From Candidatus Schekmanbacteria bacterium RIFCSPLOWO2_02_FULL_38_14 (GTDB taxonomy: Bacteria; Schekmanbacteria; GWA2-38-11): a stretch of 64,000 bases of DNA. The position numbers and the translations under genes are program-made. The notes under the pieces are model-generated. The model had not been told where the DNA came from and made no database searches. It worked only from the letters and a program-made list of their open reading frames with translations. This document shows, in pieces, positions 24,766-35,038 of the stretch. Numbering within the stretch: position 1 is the first letter of the stretch; each line of letters opens with the position of its first letter. Where the stretch lies: the NCBI GenBank assembly GCA_001790855.1, contig MGDH01000042.1:1-64000 (forward strand), read 5' to 3'.

Positions 24766-27075
24766 GTGATAATTAAACTTCCTTTGCATATGGAAACAAA
24801 ATCTCTATTAAAATCCAGAGAAAAAGTAATTTTCTCTATAAATTTGAACGGCTCAATAACTGACTGGAGTCTGACGGCACAGGAATTGTTCGGATACAAA
24901 AAAGAAGAACTAATTGGAACTTCTATTTCTTCAACCTATGAAAATATATTTTCAGAACTCTTAAATTATAAGGAAAGAATTATAAAAGGCGAAAAAATCC
25001 CAAGCTTTACTTCCAAGAGGATGCTACAGGACGGGACTTTAGTTGAGATGATTTATACCTTTGCTCTTAATGATTTTCAGGAAAATAATGAGCAGAAAAT
25101 ACTTTGCATCATTGAAAAAATTCTTCCTGTAAAGATTAGAAACAGCGAACCTTCCAGGCATCATTCAAAATTAAAAATCAAGCCTTTAAATAATGCGTCT
25201 GAAGCAAAAAACTTAGCGGCTGAGTTTAAAGATTATTTTGAGGATATAGTATCAAATCTGCAGGATATCATTTTTATTACAGATAAATCCGGAAAAATCG
25301 TTTTTGCAAGCCGCGGAGCCAAAGAAGCTACAGGGTTTTCTTCAGCAGATATACTGGGATATCCTGTTAAAAAGCTTTTTGAAAAAGATGAAAAGTTTGG
25401 GAAAAGCATCTTTGAATATTTATTGGGAAAAGGGTGTGTCAATGATGTCGAAACCCAGATATTAAACAAAAACAACAAGAATATCCCGGTTCTCCTTTCT
25501 GCTGCTAATATGCTTAACAACAGAGGAAAATTGTCAGGATTTACTTTCATTGCAAAAGACATAACTGAAAGGCTTCAGAAAGAGGAAGAAATTAAATATT
25601 TAAGAAACTATCTGGATTATACTATTGAAGGCATTGACGATGCTGTCATAACAGTTGATTTTGAAAAAACCATATTATTCCTTAACCGCGGAGCAGAAAA
25701 TATGTTTGGAATAACATCTAATGAAATCAAAGGGAAAAAGATATGGTCCTTGTTTCCAGATGAAATAGCTGAAGAATTATCTCCAAACCTTACCGTAGAA
25801 AAAATGCTTAAGAGAAACTCTTCATACAATACTGAATGCAGAATGAAATCGCGAAGCGGAACTCTTTTTCCTGCAATCTTTTCTGTATCTATATTAAAAG
25901 ACAGTTACGGAACCCCAATAATTGGTTTTGTTTTTGTCATAAAGGATATAACTGAAATAAAAAAGCTGGAACAGCAATTGCTTCATTCTGAGAAACTTGC
26001 TTCTCTTGGAGCTATGATTTCAGGAATTACACACGAGCTAAACAACAAACTCGGACCTGTGCTGGGTTATTCCCAGCTTTTAAAACAGTCAAATCTTGGC
26101 TCTGAAGAGCTTGAAATGATAGGGAAAATAGAGCTAAGCGCTCTTAGCGCCAAAAAGATAATACAATCTCTTCTTGGATTTTCAAAACAAACCAAACCCG
26201 AGCTTAGTCTTATTAATATAAATGATACAATAGAAAAGGTGCTCTCTCTTCTTGAATATAAATTTGAATCAGGCAATCTGAAACTTGAAACTAATCTTGA
26301 AGAAGGACTTCCATCAACCTTGGCTGATGGAAACCAGATTGAACAGGTTTTTCTAAATATATTGAATAATTCAATACAGGCAATTGGTAATAGGCTTGGT
26401 ACTATTTCAGTTAAATCTTTCATGAAAGGCGAAAACATTGTTATACAGTTTACGGATAATGGCTATGGAATAAGCGAAAAGAACCTGAAAAAAATTTTTG
26501 ATCCCTTTTTTACGACAAAAGAACATAATCAGGGAACGGGTCTTGGACTCAGCGTATGCTACGGAATAATACAAAGCCACAATGGAAAGATTCATGCTGA
26601 AAGCATTGAAGGCAAAAAAACCACTTTTACAGTTGAGCTTCCTTTGAGAAAGACAAAAATCGTAAAACCTTATAGAGATTCTGAAGGTATTGCAAGAGAG
26701 ATTGCAGGCAGAAAAAAAATACTGATTATAGATGATGATGAAATGATTAAGGATCTAATGGTAGTTGTTATGAAAAAAAACCACATAATTGAATCAGTTA
26801 ATTCAGGTGAAAAAGGACTCGAGAAGATAAAAAAAAATACCTATGACCTGATAATAACAGATTTGAGAATGCCTGTTGTTGACGGATTCAAGCTCTATGA
26901 GTGGGTTAAGGAGAACAAGCCCGGACAAGAGAAGAAGATAATATTTACAACAGGTGATACATACGATGGGAAAACCAAAGAGTTTCTGGAATCAACTCAA
27001 AATCCATTTATTCCCAAACCGTTTAATGTTGAAGATTTTGAAGATATTGTAATGAGCCATTTGGCCAAGCTCTAA
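24766..27075 (+). CDS. Soluble hybrid histidine kinase with multiple PAS domains and a receiver
   Basis: A 769-residue kinase without membrane segments. Three PAS domains lie at about residues 15-130, 160-275 and 285-400. A HisKA domain follows with H423 in ITHELNNKLGPVLGYSQ, then a HATPase with N box IFLNILNNSIQA and G boxes FTDNGYGI and GTGLGLSVCYG. A C-terminal receiver has IIDDDE and IITDLRMP. It presumably senses a cytoplasmic or redox signal through PAS. The start is GTG 24766 or ATG 24790; neither has a clear ribosome site. It is divergent to the NtrC-type gene. Its stop overlaps that of mfd on the other strand. Confidence 0.92.
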   Translation: MIIKLPLHMETKSLLKSREKVIFSINLNGSITDWSLTAQELFGYKKEELIGTSISSTYENIFSELLNYKERIIKGEKIPSFTSKRMLQDGTLVEMIYTFALNDFQENNEQKILCIIEKILPVKIRNSEPSRHHSKLKIKPLNNASEAKNLAAEFKDYFEDIVSNLQDIIFITDKSGKIVFASRGAKEATGFSSADILGYPVKKLFEKDEKFGKSIFEYLLGKGCVNDVETQILNKNNKNIPVLLSAANMLNNRGKLSGFTFIAKDITERLQKEEEIKYLRNYLDYTIEGIDDAVITVDFEKTILFLNRGAENMFGITSNEIKGKKIWSLFPDEIAEELSPNLTVEKMLKRNSSYNTECRMKSRSGTLFPAIFSVSILKDSYGTPIIGFVFVIKDITEIKKLEQQLLHSEKLASLGAMISGITHELNNKLGPVLGYSQLLKQSNLGSEELEMIGKIELSALSAKKIIQSLLGFSKQTKPELSLININDTIEKVLSLLEYKFESGNLKLETNLEEGLPSTLADGNQIEQVFLNILNNSIQAIGNRLGTISVKSFMKGENIVIQFTDNGYGISEKNLKKIFDPFFTTKEHNQGTGLGLSVCYGIIQSHNGKIHAESIEGKKTTFTVELPLRKTKIVKPYRDSEGIAREIAGRKKILIIDDDEMIKDLMVVVMKKNHIIESVNSGEKGLEKIKKNTYDLIITDLRMPVVDGFKLYEWVKENKPGQEKKIIFTTGDTYDGKTKEFLESTQNPFIPKPFNVEDFEDIVMSHLAKL

Positions 27076-30000
27076 ACTTCGGGTTTTCTTCTCTTGATTA
27101 TCTCCTCCATAAATTTTATAGTAAAATCAATTAGCTGATTAATATCTTTTAGATTTCTGATAACAAGAGAGTTTTCTGAAAGAAATTTTATATGATTTTC
27201 TCTTTCTGAGATAATTTTAATGAGAATATCTGGCGACATCTTGAAACTGATAGAAAAGGTTATTCTGATCTCTTTTGATGAAACATCTATTTTTGAAACC
27301 ATTGCCTCATTGCCTAAAATCCTCAATGAACTTATTTTAAACAGTGCGTTCAATGCTTCAGGCAGATCCCCAAACCTGTCACGGATCTCTTCTTTAAATT
27401 CTTCAAGGTTAACAATATGCCCTATTTCTGACAGTTTTTTGTAAATAGTAATTCTCTGTCTTGAATCCTCTACGAAATTTTCAGGAATATATGCCTCTAT
27501 CTTGGAATTGATTACGCAGCGTGTCCTTTTATCTTCAGTAGAAAGATCTTGCATCTCATTTATCGTTTCTTCAATCATTTTGCAGTAAAGGTCAAAGCCT
27601 ATTGCCAGGATCTGCCCTGACTGTTCCTCACCGAGAATATTTCCTGCGCCTCTTATTTCAAGGTCATGGGCTGCAATTTTAAAACCGGAGCCTAACCCTG
27701 AAAGCTCTTCAATTACTCTTAGCCTCTTCTTTGAGTCATCTGTGAGAACAGCCTTGGGAGGAATCAGAAGATATGCATAGGCAACATGTCCATCTCTTCC
27801 AACCCTTCCCCTCAGCTGATAAAGGTCTGAAAGTCCAAACCTGTCTGCCCTGTTGATTATAATTGTGTTAACTGCTGGAATATCAAGCCCTGACTCTATA
27901 ATTGATGTGCAAAGCAATATATCATATTCCTTTTTTATGAATCTAATCATCACATCTTCAAGAAAAGATTTTTTCATCTGCCCGTGTGCAACTCCTATCC
28001 TGGCTTCAGTCACCAGGTTTTTTAATAGCCTTTCAATTCCGTGTATGCTGTAAACCCTATTATGGACAAAGTAAATCTGCCCTCCCCTTTCCATTTCTCT
28101 TTTTATCGCCTGAACAATAAGTTCTTTGTTAAAGCTTGTGACAATTGTTTTTATTGGCTGACGGTCTTCAGGCGGGGTATCAATTATACTCATGTCCCTG
28201 ATACCCATCAACGAAAGCTGCAGGGTTCTTGGAATTGGAGTTGCAGTAAGCGTAAGGACATCAACCTCATTGCGAAACTTTTTTAATTTCTCTTTATGTT
28301 TTACGCCAAATCTCTGTTCTTCATCAATTATAACCAGCCCGATATCCTTGAACTCTATGTCATCTGAAAGAAGCCTGTGTGTCCCTATGACTATGTCAAC
28401 TTTACCGTTTTTTAAATCCTCGATTATTTCTTTTTCTTTCCTGGCTGAACAAAATCTGGACAACACTTCAACCCTTATTGGAAAAGGAGAAAAGCGGTTT
28501 GCAAAAGTCTGGTAATGCTGTTGCGCAAGTATGGTTGTTGGAACCAGAACAGCCACCTGCTTGCTCTCGTTTGCAGCTTTGAAAGACGCCCTTAAAGCCA
28601 CCTCGGTCTTTCCGTATCCGACATCTCCGCAGATCAATCTGTCCATTGGCTTTGAAGACTCCATATCCTTTTTTACATCCTCTATAGCTCTTAACTGATG
28701 AGGTGTTTCCTCGTATTCAAAAGTACTCTCAAACTCGCTCATCCAGTTATCATCCTTTGAAAAGGCATATCCGTCTGCAACTTTTCTTTTTGCGTAAATC
28801 CCGAGCAGTTTCTTTGCCATCCTGCGTATTGATTCCTTAGCCTTTTCCTTTATCCTCTCCCATCCTTTTCCCGCGAGATGGTCTAACTTGGGAACAAACC
28901 CTTGCACCCCAATGTATTTCTGGACAAGGTTAAGGTTTTCAACCGGAACATAAAGAAATTCACTGTTAAGGTATTCTATTGCCAAAAAATCTTTTTCAAT
29001 ACCATCTATCCTGAATTTCTTTATTCCCTGGAATTTTCCTACTCCGTAATCTATGTGAACGAGTAAATCGCCAGAGGAAATATCACCGAAGTCTGATATA
29101 AAGATGCTGCTGTCAAATGACCTTCTGAATCTTCTGGTAATCTTTTTCCCGAATATCTCTTCCTCGGAAATTATTACCAGTCCTGCTGATTCAAATTCAA
29201 ACCCTCCTGAAATTTTTCCTGTCAGTATTTCAGGGACAGAAAAATCAGCAATCTCGGAAAAATCTACCTTGATTCTGTTTTCAGGATTAAAGACAACCTC
29301 AGCATCATACTCCCTGAATATCTTTTGAAGTCTTTTGCCGTAACCCTCATTCGAGCATACAAAATAGACTTTGCAGTTATTTTCACTGAACTTTTTTATC
29401 TGATGAAGACACGATTTTAGCCTGTCCACTCCTCCTTCAAACCCCAAAAAAGAAATTGTTTTTATATCAAAACTGAAAAAACTTTTTTCTTTGGAATTTT
29501 CTGTGTCAGAAAGGAAATCAAAAAATACCTGCTGATATTTTTTTAAACTCTTTTCTATATCATCAGGGGATATATAAAGCCCTGTCGGATGGAAGGAAGG
29601 ATATCCCTCTTTTTTTAATATTTCCCATTGTGCGCATATCTCTTTATAAAATTCATCAGTTTTTTCTTTTACCTGCGCCGGCTCCTCTGAAATAATAAGC
29701 GTATCATCAGAAATATATTCAAAAAAACTCTCAAGGTTTTTAAAAAACAGAGGATTGAAATTTTCTATGCCGGGAAAGTACATTTTCCCGTCGAGATAGT
29801 TTAAAATCCTTTCATACGATTCTCCTTTGTCTTTAAGATCAAAAAAATATTTTTTAAACTCCTCAACTATTGTTTCGCTTGAATAAGGATTATAAAAAAC
29901 TTCTCTTGCCGGAAGTATTTTTACCTGTTTCAACCTGTTTGTAGATTTTTGACTATAAAGGTCAAATTCTCTTATTGAAACTATCTCATCTCCAAAAAAT

Positions 30001-30605
30001 TCTATTCTCAATGGATTTTTAATGAGTGATGTAAAAACATCGACTATGCAGCCTCTGGAACTGAAATCTCCTTTTTCCTCAACAATGTCTTTATCCTGAT
30101 AACCGCATAACAGCAAATTCTCTAAAAGCTTTTCTTTTTGAATTTCCATTCCAGCTTCAATGTTCAGAAACTTTTCTTTTAATTCATTTTTACTCATAAA
30201 TTTCTGAAGCAAACTCTCGGGTGTTATCAAAACTATTCCGGCTCTGTTGTTCAATAAACTATCCAGAACAAGGAGTCTTTTTGATGATATCTCTGCATAA
30301 GGAGATGACTTTTCATAGGGTACCGTTTCCCAGTGTGGAAAATAAAATATCTCATCTGAAGCCGTTTTGTCATTAAAGGGTTTAAGATTATTTGAAAAGA
30401 ATATTAAATCGTTGTAAAACGGTTCAGCAATCTTAGATGAAGGCAGCAGAATGAGTATTTTTTTTTGCAGCAATCGGTGAATCAATATTGTGAGGAATGC
30501 CTTTGAAGAAACCTGTAGTCCCTTTGCATCTGCAACTGAGGCTCCGGATTCTATGGCATTTATTAAGTCACTGAGGGGGGGCTTGGTTTTTTCTTCGACC
30601 GGCAT
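27072..30605 (-). CDS. mfd: Transcription-repair coupling factor
   Basis: A DNA translocase that removes stalled RNA polymerase and recruits UvrA to the lesion. Its 1177 residues match the family. The N-terminal UvrB-like module runs to about residue 430. The RNA-polymerase-interaction domain has GDLLVHIDYGVGKFQGI, and the translocase has GDVGYGKTEVALRA (Walker A), IIDEEQRFGV (DExQ box), TATPIPRTL, and RGRVGRDGHVAYAYLL (motif VI). A TRCF domain closes the chain. It ends tail-to-tail with the hybrid kinase, the TAG and TAA sharing bases at 27072-27075, so no terminator separates them. trpS lies 15 bp upstream. Confidence 0.97.
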   Translation of the reverse strand: MPVEEKTKPPLSDLINAIESGASVADAKGLQVSSKAFLTILIHRLLQKKILILLPSSKIAEPFYNDLIFFSNNLKPFNDKTASDEIFYFPHWETVPYEKSSPYAEISSKRLLVLDSLLNNRAGIVLITPESLLQKFMSKNELKEKFLNIEAGMEIQKEKLLENLLLCGYQDKDIVEEKGDFSSRGCIVDVFTSLIKNPLRIEFFGDEIVSIREFDLYSQKSTNRLKQVKILPAREVFYNPYSSETIVEEFKKYFFDLKDKGESYERILNYLDGKMYFPGIENFNPLFFKNLESFFEYISDDTLIISEEPAQVKEKTDEFYKEICAQWEILKKEGYPSFHPTGLYISPDDIEKSLKKYQQVFFDFLSDTENSKEKSFFSFDIKTISFLGFEGGVDRLKSCLHQIKKFSENNCKVYFVCSNEGYGKRLQKIFREYDAEVVFNPENRIKVDFSEIADFSVPEILTGKISGGFEFESAGLVIISEEEIFGKKITRRFRRSFDSSIFISDFGDISSGDLLVHIDYGVGKFQGIKKFRIDGIEKDFLAIEYLNSEFLYVPVENLNLVQKYIGVQGFVPKLDHLAGKGWERIKEKAKESIRRMAKKLLGIYAKRKVADGYAFSKDDNWMSEFESTFEYEETPHQLRAIEDVKKDMESSKPMDRLICGDVGYGKTEVALRASFKAANESKQVAVLVPTTILAQQHYQTFANRFSPFPIRVEVLSRFCSARKEKEIIEDLKNGKVDIVIGTHRLLSDDIEFKDIGLVIIDEEQRFGVKHKEKLKKFRNEVDVLTLTATPIPRTLQLSLMGIRDMSIIDTPPEDRQPIKTIVTSFNKELIVQAIKREMERGGQIYFVHNRVYSIHGIERLLKNLVTEARIGVAHGQMKKSFLEDVMIRFIKKEYDILLCTSIIESGLDIPAVNTIIINRADRFGLSDLYQLRGRVGRDGHVAYAYLLIPPKAVLTDDSKKRLRVIEELSGLGSGFKIAAHDLEIRGAGNILGEEQSGQILAIGFDLYCKMIEETINEMQDLSTEDKRTRCVINSKIEAYIPENFVEDSRQRITIYKKLSEIGHIVNLEEFKEEIRDRFGDLPEALNALFKISSLRILGNEAMVSKIDVSSKEIRITFSISFKMSPDILIKIISERENHIKFLSENSLVIRNLKDINQLIDFTIKFMEEIIKRRKPEV

Positions 30606-30620
30606 ATTGACTCATGGAAT

Positions 30621-31619
30621 TTAACCAATTCTCATGGCTTCCTTTGCTTCTCTTATAGTTTCAGAAGCAACTTCTTTGGCTTTTCTCCCGCCCAGAAGCA
30701 GGATTTCATCAGCATCTTTCCACTTCTTGGATAAAACCGACCTTCTTTCCTGGAATTTGCTGATATATTCCAGAAGGTTTTTTAAAAGCTCTTTTTTGCA
30801 GTCAATGCACCCTATTTTTGCGTTCCTGCATTTATCATCAATCTCCTTTACTGTTTCAGGGGGAGATAATATTTTGTGATAGCTGAAAACAACTGAAAGC
30901 TCAGGATTGCCACAATCAGTTCGTTTTACTCTTTGAGGGTCAGTCATCATTGTCATAACCTTTTGCCTGATTTCTTCAGAAGAATCAGAAAGATAAATAC
31001 AATTATTGTAACTCTTTCCCATTTTTCTTCCGTCAAGTCCCAGAAGTTTGGATGTTTCTGTTAGTTTCGCCTGCGGTTCTGCAAACACCTCTTTCCCGTA
31101 AATATGATTGAACCTGCGAGCCACTTCCCTTGTCAGTTCAATATGCGGAACCTGATCTATGCCAACAGGAACTATATTTGACTTATATATTAATATATCA
31201 GAAGCCTGAAGAAGCGGATAACCAAGAAATCCATATGTTGAAAGATCCTTGTTTGTTAATTCCTCTTTCATCTCCTTGTATGAGGGCACCCTTTCAAGCC
31301 ACGGAACCGGAACTATCATTGAAAGTATGAGATGGAGCTCTGCATGCTCAGAAATATCAGACTGAAGAAAGATTATTGCTTTTTCAGGGTTAATCCCTGC
31401 AGCAAGCCAGTCAAGCACCATTTCCCTGCCTAAATCTTTTATCATTGTAGGGTTGCTGTATTCTGTCGTAAGGGCATGCCAATCCGCAACAAAGAAAAAA
31501 GAGTCGTATTCATCCTGTATCTTTATCCAGTTCTCAAGAACACCTATGAGATGACCAAGGTGCAGTTTCCCAGTTGGTCTCATACCGCTCAATGCTATCT
31601 CTTTTTTAATTTTATCCAT
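30621..31619 (-). CDS. trpS: Tryptophanyl-tRNA synthetase
   Basis: Class I synthetase charging tRNA-Trp. The Rossmann fold opens with SGMRPTGKLHLGHLIG, whose HLGH is the HIGH motif; KMGKSYNN gives the KMSKS loop. PVGIDQVPH and the AIIFLQSDI segment are family-typical. The 332 residues are normal for the bacterial short form. It probably forms a transcription unit with the M50 protease gene upstream (15 bp gap) and mfd downstream. Confidence 0.96.
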   Translation of the reverse strand: MDKIKKEIALSGMRPTGKLHLGHLIGVLENWIKIQDEYDSFFFVADWHALTTEYSNPTMIKDLGREMVLDWLAAGINPEKAIIFLQSDISEHAELHLILSMIVPVPWLERVPSYKEMKEELTNKDLSTYGFLGYPLLQASDILIYKSNIVPVGIDQVPHIELTREVARRFNHIYGKEVFAEPQAKLTETSKLLGLDGRKMGKSYNNCIYLSDSSEEIRQKVMTMMTDPQRVKRTDCGNPELSVVFSYHKILSPPETVKEIDDKCRNAKIGCIDCKKELLKNLLEYISKFQERRSVLSKKWKDADEILLLGGRKAKEVASETIREAKEAMRIG

Positions 31620-31634
31620 ATATCAACTGTCTCT

Positions 31635-32300
31635 TTAAAATATTGGAACCCTTAAAAAGTTGATTAATGTGAAATATACAGGGCTCAGGATTGTCCCTAA
31701 AATTCCTGTGTAAAAAAGGAAAAGGAGTATAAGAAAACCATACGGCTTTGTCTTTTCAAACAAGATTGCTTTTCCGGCAGGCAAAATACCCATCAGAATT
31801 CCACTGCCATCAAGAGGGAAAATAGGAATCAGATTAAAGACTGCCAGTATTATGTTCAGTTGGATGGTAAATATAACAATAAGTATTAATGGCTTGAAGA
31901 TAAAAAACCATTCCTGAGCAAAAAAGACTCCTCCGGGAATAAAGCCTGCTAAGTGGTAGATAACTGCTGCTGTAATTGCCAGCACCATATTGCTTAAAGG
32001 TCCTGAGAATGAAACCCATAGGCTCCCTTTTTTTGGATTGCGTAAATTATAAGGATTGACCGGAACAGGTTTAGCCCATCCAAAAAGGATATTTGAGCCA
32101 CTGATAATAATGAAAAGAGGGATTAGAACAGTACCAAGCAAATCTATATGGGCAAGAGGGTTTAATGTCATTCGCCCTAAATTTTTTGCAGTAGGGTCGC
32201 CAAAACGGTTTGCTGTCCATGCGTGTGAGCACTCATGGACTGAAATTGCAAGAATCAGTGCTATATAGCTTATTATTAATTCACCTATTTGCTTGTGCAT
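31635..32300 (-). CDS. M50-family site-2 protease (YwhC-like)
   Basis: A 221-residue intramembrane zinc metalloprotease. Zinc-binding HECSH (H22, E23, H26) lies in the first membrane segment, and the third ligand is in NLIPIFPLDGSGIL near residue 165. NRFGDPTAKNLGRMTLNP is the conserved cytoplasmic loop of the short YwhC/Rip-type family. Four to five hydrophobic helices are visible and no PDZ domain. The substrate is unknown. It sits between pheA and trpS, all on the minus strand. Confidence 0.88.
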   Translation of the reverse strand: MHKQIGELIISYIALILAISVHECSHAWTANRFGDPTAKNLGRMTLNPLAHIDLLGTVLIPLFIIISGSNILFGWAKPVPVNPYNLRNPKKGSLWVSFSGPLSNMVLAITAAVIYHLAGFIPGGVFFAQEWFFIFKPLILIVIFTIQLNIILAVFNLIPIFPLDGSGILMGILPAGKAILFEKTKPYGFLILLFLFYTGILGTILSPVYFTLINFLRVPIF

Positions 32301-32360
32301 TTTTTGAAACCGGATTAAAGATGATAATCTATATTAATAGTCTTCCGGGGCATGTGACTT

Positions 32361-33434
32361 TCAAAGAAGTTTTGCTCTCGGATAAGAACCAAGGAATTTT
32401 AAAAATATGCAATTATTTTTTAATGACTTGATTGCTTTTTTAACTGCAGTGTCATCAATATGACCGAGAAAATCCAGATAAAAAACATATTCCCATGCTT
32501 TTTTCTTTGAAGGTCTTGACTCAATCTTTGCTAAACTGATTTTATTCTCAGCAAATGGCTCCAACACATTATACAAAGCCCCTGCTTTATCTTTTATAGA
32601 AAACAGCAATGAAGTTTTATCATCGCCTGTTTTTTCTAAATAATTCTTGCTGATTACAAGAAATCTTGTAAAATTATTAACATTATCTTCTATATTTTTT
32701 CTAACAACCTTTAATCCGTAAACATCGCCAGCCGTTTTGCTTGCGATGGCTGCCAGAGATTTGTTCTTTGATGCCATTATAGCAGCTATCGCATTACTTG
32801 AAACCTCCTCTACCGGCACATCTCTTAAATTTCTTCCCAGCCATTCTCTGCATTGGGCTATTGACTGCGGATGGGATACTATCTTCTCTACATTTTTTAT
32901 GTTTCCGCTTTTGTTAAGCAGGTTATGATTAATTGGCAGTAGTATCTCTCCGTAAATTTTTAAATCCGATTCAAGGAACATATCAAGAGTAAGATTCACT
33001 GCGCCTTCTGTTGAGTTTTCAACCGGAACAACTCCAAACATGACGGTCCCTTTTTCAACTTCATCAAACACATCTTTAATAAAATTTGCTGATTGGTATT
33101 CTGCAGAAAATCCAAACTGTTTTATACATGCAAGGTGAGTGAAAGATGCTTCCGGACCAAGGAATGATACCTTCATTGGCCCTTCCAGAGAAATTGAGGC
33201 TGAAATTATTTCCCTGTAAATATTTCTGATTGATTCATTGCTGAGAGGCCCTTTGTTTTTGCTGAACAGCTTCTCATATATTTCTATTTCCCTTTTTGGG
33301 GCATGAATCTTTTTATTACCTGCTTTTTTTATTCTGCCAATCTTTATTGCTAAATCAGCCCTTCTGCTTAAAAGATCCAGAATCTCTTCGTCTATTTCAT
33401 CAACCTGTTTTCTATGATTATATATTTTATCCAA
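32361..33434 (-). CDS. pheA: Bifunctional chorismate mutase/prephenate dehydratase (P-protein)
   Basis: Makes phenylpyruvate from chorismate in phenylalanine synthesis. The AroQ-type mutase covers residues 1-85 (VDEIDEEILDLLSRRADLA, then KREIEIYEKL). The dehydratase follows with FLGPEASFTHLA and VPVENSTEGAVNLTLD, and SHPQSIAQCREWL. The ACT domain is at about 273-350, with KIESRPSKKKAWEYVFYLDF, the ESRP motif that binds phenylalanine. Feedback inhibition by Phe is therefore expected. The 357 residues are full-length. Confidence 0.95.
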   Translation of the reverse strand: MDKIYNHRKQVDEIDEEILDLLSRRADLAIKIGRIKKAGNKKIHAPKREIEIYEKLFSKNKGPLSNESIRNIYREIISASISLEGPMKVSFLGPEASFTHLACIKQFGFSAEYQSANFIKDVFDEVEKGTVMFGVVPVENSTEGAVNLTLDMFLESDLKIYGEILLPINHNLLNKSGNIKNVEKIVSHPQSIAQCREWLGRNLRDVPVEEVSSNAIAAIMASKNKSLAAIASKTAGDVYGLKVVRKNIEDNVNNFTRFLVISKNYLEKTGDDKTSLLFSIKDKAGALYNVLEPFAENKISLAKIESRPSKKKAWEYVFYLDFLGHIDDTAVKKAIKSLKNNCIFLKFLGSYPRAKLL

Positions 33435-33659
33435 TTCAAATTCCTTTAAAAAATGAATAACTATGGAATTAGTTTTCTGTATAAATATTTATTTGCAACT
33501 CCAAATAATTCTCTTGATTAGAAACTACCTTCCCTCTAAACTATTTTAGCATTCAGATGATGTCAAGATTTTTTTGGAAAGCAAGTACAAAAGAACTCTT
33601 TGATTACACTATTTATAGTTGGATTATAAATCAAAAGCAGGCAGCCTTTTTCAATAAAT

Positions 33660-34940
33660 ATGGATGCCAATAGTTATAAAAAATTTTTCTCGCTGATGCT
33701 TAAAGGCGATTATGAAGAAACGCCTCTGTTTCTTCCTGTCAGTTATCCAAGAATTGGCATTTATACCGGCAACGGTTCATCCCACTCGTGGCTTTGGCTT
33801 GCTGAGCTTTTTGAAAAATATGGCCTTTATGATATATCTTTTATCAACGGGGAAAACATTCAAAATGATGCTCTTGACAGAATAAATATTTTTATTGTTT
33901 CAGGAGGCGATACCTTTGCCATTGCTGAAGAAATAGGGGAAAATGGCAGCAACAAGATAAGAGACTTCCTGGAAAACGGAGGTTCATATCTGGGAATATG
34001 TGCCGGTGCATATCTGATGCTTAACTCTTCTAAGACCCCTCTTGATTTTTTTAATCTTACTGGCGGGAAGATAAAAAACCTTTCCTCAAGCCTTCCGCTT
34101 TCAGTCAACATGAGTTATAAGTTTTCCATGCCCTATGGCTGCCAGTACCTGTATCATCCTGTAAGGGGCTCAATGCAAATTAAATTACTTGGCAAACCAC
34201 CCTTTTATAGCACAGATACTATAGTCTCACCTGTATTTGGCGGGGGTTTTATCACTCCTTCAAATGATTTAACACCTCTTGCAAATTATCATGGTTTCAC
34301 AAAAGATACTATCTTCCTCGTCGATGAAAAGACAGCCTCTGAAACAGTAATCGGGTCCTGTGCTGCTGCTAAAAGTTTTTATGGTAAAGGGGTAATCTTT
34401 CTTTTCAGCCCGCATTTTGAACACCCGATGTTTCCTGATGGGAATAATATAATAATAGATACAATATGTTACGGGAATGCTAACAAAAAATCAGAAAATT
34501 TTTGTCATAATCCCTCCACTTTGATCATTGATTCTCCTGGCAGAGGAATTTTAAAAAAGATAAAAAGCCTTTTGAGTAATTCCAGAATTGTAGCAGGAGG
34601 GTTTCACGGAACCGCACTTTACTGGAAAATTGGAAACAAGATGTGGGAGGCAGAAAAATTTTCGGTTTTTCTTGAAACCATATGGAAGCGATTTAGCAAT
34701 ACAGAAAAAGATTCCTTTGGTTTACGAATTAACCTGTCAGAGGCACAGGAATTAGAAAGACTCTCAGCAGATACATTAGACAATTTAAAGAAGCTAAAAT
34801 CTGAAATAAGTTCTGGCAAGGATTCTGAAGAAACATTAAAAAAACTTCTTCTTGCTCTTAGTAAACTATCATCTGAGTTTTTTGATATCTATTTTAAATC
34901 AAAACTTGAAAAAGCATTGCAATCAAAGATTGAAAAGTAA
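33660..34940 (+). CDS. BPL_N-type glutamine-amidotransferase-like protein with a helical C-terminal extension
   Basis: Residues about 30-270 match the BPL_N family (PF09825), a class I glutamine-amidotransferase-like fold. IGIYTGNGSSH is the first strand, IFIVSGGDTF the second, LGICAGAYLML has the nucleophile Cys114, and a later FSPHFEHP supplies a likely catalytic His. The last 150 residues are helical, charged and unlike anything I know. In eukaryotes the domain precedes biotin protein ligase; bacterial stand-alone members have no firm function. It is followed by the promoter of the next gene. Confidence 0.7.
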   Translation: MDANSYKKFFSLMLKGDYEETPLFLPVSYPRIGIYTGNGSSHSWLWLAELFEKYGLYDISFINGENIQNDALDRINIFIVSGGDTFAIAEEIGENGSNKIRDFLENGGSYLGICAGAYLMLNSSKTPLDFFNLTGGKIKNLSSSLPLSVNMSYKFSMPYGCQYLYHPVRGSMQIKLLGKPPFYSTDTIVSPVFGGGFITPSNDLTPLANYHGFTKDTIFLVDEKTASETVIGSCAAAKSFYGKGVIFLFSPHFEHPMFPDGNNIIIDTICYGNANKKSENFCHNPSTLIIDSPGRGILKKIKSLLSNSRIVAGGFHGTALYWKIGNKMWEAEKFSVFLETIWKRFSNTEKDSFGLRINLSEAQELERLSADTLDNLKKLKSEISSGKDSEETLKKLLLALSKLSSEFFDIYFKSKLEKALQSKIEK

Positions 34941-34957
34941 TTTTTTTTAAAAATTTG

Positions 34958-34985
34958 TTGACATGCAGAAAATTTGTGATATTAT
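34958..34985 (+). promoter_or_regulatory. Sigma-70-type promoter for the PilZ gene
   Basis: TTGACA (34958-34963) and TATTAT (34980-34985) are spaced by 16 bp, a near-consensus housekeeping promoter. The transcript would start near 34992 and give a leader of about 45 bases before the GTG start at 35039. Confidence 0.65.
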
Positions 34986-35038
34986 TGGTCAAATAGGAAA
35001 AGGTAACAACATTCCCAATATTTCTTTAGGCTTAAGAC

